From Burkholderiales bacterium 67-32 (lineage in GTDB: Bacteria > Pseudomonadota > Gammaproteobacteria > Burkholderiales > Burkholderiaceae_B), in the NCBI GenBank assembly GCA_001898625.1, contig MKUP01000010.1, forward strand, positions 652,125-716,124: a stretch of 64,000 bases of DNA, given 5' to 3'. A model generated the notes under the pieces. The model made no database searches. It was given only the letters and a program-made list of their open reading frames with translations, and was not told the origin of the DNA. A program made the translations under genes and the position numbers. Below are positions 60,754 to 64,000 of the stretch, one piece after another; the first letter of the stretch is position 1; each line of letters opens with the position of its first letter.

Positions 60754-61056
60754 ATGATCAAGCACATCGCCATGTGGCGCCTGAAACTCGAGGAAGGCGA
60801 GACCCGCGAATCCGTCTTCGCCGTCATCCGCGAAACCATCGCGGCCCAGCGCGGCCGCATTCCCGGCCTGCTCGAGTCCGAAGCCGGACTGAACTTCAGC
60901 ACGTCCAGCAAGGCGCTGGACGTCGTGGTCTACACGGTGTTCTCCGACCGCGACGCGTTGCAGGCCTATCACGCCCATCCCGTCCACATGGAGACGCGCG
61001 CCAGGATGGACCGCTACCTCAGCTCGGGCTGCATGGTCGACTACGAAATCGCCTGA
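60754..61056 (+). CDS. Dabb-family (stress-responsive A/B barrel) protein
   Basis: 100 residues. MIKHIAMWRLKLEEGETRES and VVVYTVFSDRDALQAYHAHP are the Dabb pattern, an antiparallel dimeric beta barrel. Functions vary (stress, monooxygenase-like, polyketide cyclase). It is 37 bp downstream of the methyltransferase on the same strand, with AAGGA before ATG 60754. Confidence 0.92.
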   Translation: MIKHIAMWRLKLEEGETRESVFAVIRETIAAQRGRIPGLLESEAGLNFSTSSKALDVVVYTVFSDRDALQAYHAHPVHMETRARMDRYLSSGCMVDYEIA

Positions 61057-61306
61057 TCCCCCTCGCTGCGCCCACGCCCGAGGCGCGGCTCCCCTCCTCC
61101 TTTCGGCCTAGTTCCGGCCCGCCGTTTGCCATATTCAGCGGCCCGCGGTTCCTCCCTACCATCCCCTGCACGAACCTCTGATCCGACCCGGACCCCGGTT
61201 CAACACCAGTCCGCGTCGCACGGCCCACCCTCTTTCATCAGGATGGTCCGCGCGCCGCGCATTCATGCCATGCGCCCCCTGGGGGGGAACATAAGGGAGC
61301 ACGACA

Positions 61307-62530
61307 ATGAAACTATTTTCCAGGAATGGATTGATGGCGCTGCTGGTCGCGGGATTGCTCGCGGGCTGTGGCGGCGACGGCGCGGTCACATCGAGCGGCG
61401 GCGGTGGAGGCGGTGGCGGCACCACCCCGCCCCCTCCCCCCGATCCCTATGCCGACAGCACGGCCAAGCCGCCCGCGACGATCACCGACCCGACCATCAC
61501 GGCAGCCGCCTCCATCGCCGCCAAGACCGACGGCAGCGGCCTGTACGACATCAACGTCGCGGGCTTCGCTGCGCCCACCGCCACGACCCTGTCGGCGCGG
61601 CAGTTGTCCATGCGCTCGGGGCCCAACAAATTCGCCGCGACCCGCGCGAACCTGACACGCGCGGCCGTGCCTGACCTGGATGCCGAGGACTTCGTCGTGG
61701 TCGAGGGAGGCATCGTCAAGGGCCACACCGTGCGCCGCATCGGCGAGGACTCCACCCGGGCCAAGGCCGACGTCGTGTTCGTGTTCGACACGACAGGCAG
61801 CATGAGCAGCGCGTTGAACAGCGTGCAGTCGTCCATCATCGAGTTCGCCGACTTCCTCGGCAAGAGCGGGCTGGACGTTCAATTGGGCGCGGTCACCTTC
61901 GGCGATGCCTTCGACACCAAGGCCGCGGGCTCCACGCGCATCGGCACCGGCAGCACCACGCCGCCGGCCTTCGACTCCAATGAACGGCAAGTCTTCGCGC
62001 CTACCACCGACTTCACCAAGTTCAAGCAATTCATCAGCGAGGAAATCGCCTCGGGCGGCGGGGACGGCCCCGAGAACGCGGTCGGTGCCCTGCAGTTCGC
62101 ATTCGACAAGACGCCGTGGCGGACCGGCGCCCAGCGAGTGCTGATCGTCGTCACCGACGTCGAGTCGCACAACGGCAGCAGCTATAGCGAAGCCAACATC
62201 AGCGGACGCTGGATCCCGCCCATGGCAGCCGACCTCATCACCAAGCTCAAGGGCAAGGCCGTCGTACACGTGGTATCCCCCGTCCTCAGCAACCCGGGCA
62301 TCCACACCGACATGAAGATATTCGCTGGCACCGCAGGCACGGGCGGCGCCTACTTCGAATGGAACCGGGGGGCGTTCAGCCTGGTCGACCTGCCCATCGC
62401 TGAAGTCGCGGCCGGCGGCTACATCATCACCTACCGCGCCAAGGCCGACGGCAAGGCCAAGACGCTGCGGGTGGTGATCAATGACGGAGCCGGCATCCGC
62501 GGCGAAATCCTCCTACCCGTAGAGTATTGA
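61307..62530 (+). CDS. von Willebrand factor A-domain lipoprotein
   Basis: 407 residues, with GGGAG 10 bases before ATG 61307. A lipoprotein signal ends at LLAGC with acylated C21. Then comes an eight-glycine run (31-38) and five prolines (41-45) as a flexible tether. The VWA domain has an intact MIDAS start D161-T-T-G-S165 (VFVFDTTGSMSSAL) and VLIVVTDVESHNG, and probably T205 region FGDAFD. It would be anchored to the outer membrane, possibly exposed. No operon partner. Ends in a strong terminator. Confidence 0.92.
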   Translation: MKLFSRNGLMALLVAGLLAGCGGDGAVTSSGGGGGGGGTTPPPPPDPYADSTAKPPATITDPTITAAASIAAKTDGSGLYDINVAGFAAPTATTLSARQLSMRSGPNKFAATRANLTRAAVPDLDAEDFVVVEGGIVKGHTVRRIGEDSTRAKADVVFVFDTTGSMSSALNSVQSSIIEFADFLGKSGLDVQLGAVTFGDAFDTKAAGSTRIGTGSTTPPAFDSNERQVFAPTTDFTKFKQFISEEIASGGGDGPENAVGALQFAFDKTPWRTGAQRVLIVVTDVESHNGSSYSEANISGRWIPPMAADLITKLKGKAVVHVVSPVLSNPGIHTDMKIFAGTAGTGGAYFEWNRGAFSLVDLPIAEVAAGGYIITYRAKADGKAKTLRVVINDGAGIRGEILLPVEY

Positions 62531-62558
62531 CCGCTCCAAGTGTTGGGTGCAGTCATTT

Positions 62559-62582
62559 GCCGCTCTTCGGAGCGGCTTTTTT
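62559..62582 (+). terminator. Rho-independent terminator of the VWA lipoprotein gene
   Basis: GCCGCTC (62559-62565), TTCG tetraloop, GAGCGGC (62570-62576), then six T (62577-62582). It lies 29 bp after the stop and 1 bp before the convergent IclR stop, so termination is needed to prevent antisense reading of that gene. Confidence 0.93.
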
Positions 62583-62583
62583 C

Positions 62584-63411
62584 TTATGGGGCCGTGGGGC
62601 CGCCGGGATACCCCAGGCGATGGGACAGGGTTTCGGCGGCCTGGCGGACGGCGGTGGCGATGGGGCCGGCGGGGTCGGAGTCGAAACGAGCGCTGTTGCC
62701 CAGGGCGGTGATGGCCAGCACCATGCGCGAGTCGTAGTCGAAGACGGGCGAGCTGACCGAGTCCACGCCGGGCAGGACGTCGCCGGTGACGCGGCCCAGA
62801 TGCAGCGCGCGCACGCCATCCAGCAGTTCCTTCATGTCGCGGACGTTCGAGGGATACGCGCCCTCGGCCGCGCGCTCCTTCAGTTCTTCGTCGACCAGCG
62901 CGGCCGTCAGCGGCGGCTCCATGAAGGCGGCGAACACGCGTCCGGTGGCCGACGACAGCAGCGGCAGGACCGAGCCGGGGCGCACGTTCACCATGACCGG
63001 CCGGGGCGAGTCGCGCCATTGCACCACGGTGGGACCGCGGTTGCCCCAGACCGCCGCCAGCACGGTCTCGCCCAGCGCGTTGCTGAGTTCGTCCAGCAGC
63101 GGCGTGGCCAGCCGGACGGCGTCCAACGAGGCCAGGCTGGCCAGGCCGATACGCAGCGCCCCGCGCCCCAGGCTGTAGCGCCCCTGCGCGTCCTGTTCCA
63201 CGTAGCCGCGCTTGACGAAGCTCGCCAGGTAGCGGTGCACCTTGGCCGGATGCATGCCGGCTGCCAGGGCGATTTCCTTGAGCATCATGGGGCGGATGAC
63301 GTCGGCGAAGGCGTCGAGCACCGTCAGGCCCGTTTCCAGCGCCTGCACCCCACTGCCGCCGCGCGCGGACGTCTCGTCCTCGCCCGCGTCCCTGCTTCCC
63401 TTGGTGGCCAC
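62584..63411 (-). CDS. IclR-family regulator, probable homogentisate-pathway regulator
   Basis: 275 residues from GTG 63411, with GAGGGG 5 bases upstream. A longer frame to 63486 would start inside the palindromic operator, so I reject it. Winged helix: VLDAFADVIRPMMLKEIALA then AGMHPAKVHRYLASFVKRGY. Effector domain: WRDSPRPVMVNVRPGSVLPL and SSPVFDYDSRMVLAITALG. It is divergent from hmgA, with two operator palindromes between, so it most likely represses hmgA and itself. Confidence 0.92.
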   Translation of the reverse strand: MATKGSRDAGEDETSARGGSGVQALETGLTVLDAFADVIRPMMLKEIALAAGMHPAKVHRYLASFVKRGYVEQDAQGRYSLGRGALRIGLASLASLDAVRLATPLLDELSNALGETVLAAVWGNRGPTVVQWRDSPRPVMVNVRPGSVLPLLSSATGRVFAAFMEPPLTAALVDEELKERAAEGAYPSNVRDMKELLDGVRALHLGRVTGDVLPGVDSVSSPVFDYDSRMVLAITALGNSARFDSDPAGPIATAVRQAAETLSHRLGYPGGPTAP

Positions 63412-63426
63412 GCCGCCCCCTCGCAA

Positions 63427-63504
63427 GATTACGTTTAACGTAATCCTAGCACTCATGGCGTAATTACTTGACGCCGCAACCAACAAAAATTACGCTTAAC
63501 GTAA
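63427..63504. promoter_or_regulatory. IclR operators and hmgA promoter
   Basis: Operator 1, GATTACGTTTAACGTAATC (63427-63445), is a perfect 19-bp palindrome. Operator 2, TTACGCTTAACGTAA (63490-63504), matches its core with one change. A -35 TTGACG (63468-63473) with a 17-bp spacer gives a -10 TACGCT at 63491-63496 inside operator 2. A further half-site, CTACGTAAA, is at 63518-63526. Confidence 0.75.
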
Positions 63505-63550
63505 ATACGTTACTTTCTACGTAAATTTTGATCCTTACCCGAAGACGATC

Positions 63551-64000
63551 ATGACCACGACCCCTCACCCCGCCGAAACTGCCGCCAGCACCGGCTACAT
63601 GTCGGGCTTCGGCAATGAATTCGCCACCGAAGCCCTGCCCGGCGCCCTGCCCGTGGGACGCAACTCCCCGCAGCGCGCGCCCTACGGGCTGTATGCCGAG
63701 CAACTGTCCGGCACGGCCTTCACCGCGCCGCGCAGCCACAACCGCCGCTCGTGGCTGTACCGGATCCGGCCCGCCGCGGTGCACCTGCCCTTCGAGCCCA
63801 TGGAAAGTCCGCGCCTGGTGGGCGACTTCGGCCAGGTGCCGCCCACCTCGCCCAATCAGTTGCGCTGGGATCCGCTACCCATGCCGCAGGCGCTTACCGA
63901 TTTCGTCGACGGCTGGGTCACCATGGCGGGCAACGGATCGGCCGATGCCATGCAGGGCTGCGCCATCCACCTGTACGCCGCCAACCGCTCCATGCAGGAC
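63551..64000 (+). CDS. hmgA: Homogentisate 1,2-dioxygenase (C-terminus beyond window)
   Basis: Partial: exactly 150 codons from ATG 63551, running off the right edge. Diagnostic N-terminus: [39 protein letters not shown] and [13 protein letters not shown]. The iron-binding histidines lie beyond the window. It opens the ring of homogentisate in tyrosine/phenylalanine degradation. Expressed divergently from the IclR gene, with the two operators between. Confidence 0.97.
   Translation, partial: MTTTPHPAETAASTGYMSGFGNEFATEALPGALPVGRNSPQRAPYGLYAEQLSGTAFTAPRSHNRRSWLYRIRPAAVHLPFEPMESPRLVGDFGQVPPTSPNQLRWDPLPMPQALTDFVDGWVTMAGNGSADAMQGCAIHLYAANRSMQD

Noticed and set aside
61057..61306. Gene in the gap before the VWA lipoprotein
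   Set aside because: Small frames in this 250-bp stretch are low-complexity, have no ribosome site and match nothing; I see only a CCCCCTGGGGGGG stretch just before the start.
63411..63486. N-terminal extension of the IclR gene (start at 63486 or 63456)
   Set aside because: The extension would be encoded by the palindromic operator; GTG 63411 has a good ribosome site.

Overview
The window is high-GC DNA with densely packed genes, almost no selfish DNA, and a gene set typical of the Alcaligenaceae (Burkholderiales), most likely the Bordetella/Achromobacter group. The strongest pointer is seven periplasmic binding proteins of the Bug (TctC) family in 64 kb, an expansion characteristic of that clade. 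The conserved blocks folC-dedD-cvpA-purF and cysI-DUF934-cobA, and short GC-rich palindromic intergenic repeats, agree with this. Species assignment is inference. I saw no tRNA, rRNA, CRISPR array, IS element or obvious pseudogene. Two genes are cut by the window edges (a Bug gene on the left, hmgA on the right).

Layout. 1-4060 (minus): a catabolic operon of Gfo/Idh/MocA dehydrogenase, DUF993 protein, ACMSD-type amidohydrolase and Bug receptor, behind two dyad operators. 4240-5055: an isolated chromosomal ANT(3'')-like gene. 5116-8326: a TauD/TfdA dioxygenase, its LysR regulator and a divergent Bug gene, with a shared ATGC-N7-GCAT box. 8330-14622: housekeeping and hypothetical genes (carbonic anhydrase, CDF transporter, DUF1415, arfB, bioB, HU-like). 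14718-18397: MarR, Bug, flavin monooxygenase, LysR. 18611-20478: Bug and an alpha/beta hydrolase, divergent from a TetR gene (20663).

21360-35693 is the most coherent metabolic region. A minus-strand run encodes hydroxycinnamoyl-CoA hydratase/lyase, an NDP-forming acyl-CoA synthetase, acyl-CoA dehydrogenase, a four-part molybdenum hydroxylase set (CoxM/G/S/L-like), a second crotonase, Bug and SDR. Divergent from it lie another Bug and a CocE/NonD hydrolase. I read it as a hydroxycinnamate (ferulate/coumarate-type) catabolic island. In this reading the aldehyde released by the lyase may be oxidised by the molybdenum enzyme. A nearly identical 14-bp palindrome lies at the TetR promoter and at the hydratase/lyase promoter, so TetR probably controls the island.

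35698-38000: VOC protein, WYL regulator, HIBCH-like hydrolase. 38137-39309: a 390-residue protein with an F-box-like segment after a disordered N-terminus, a candidate eukaryote-directed effector and the most unusual gene here. 39306-50704: core genes (dsbB, marC, cobA, DUF934, cysI, purF, cvpA, dedD, folC, map, DUF2207). 51033-56179: a second aromatic-type cluster (flavin monooxygenase, IclR, GntR, CMD-family protein, LigI-like amidohydrolase, Bug). It ends at a 246-bp nested palindrome (56363-56608). 56632-61056: BKACE enzyme, glutathione reductase, two methyltransferases, Dabb protein. 61307-62530: a VWA lipoprotein. 62584-64000: an IclR regulator divergent from hmgA, with palindromic operators between them.
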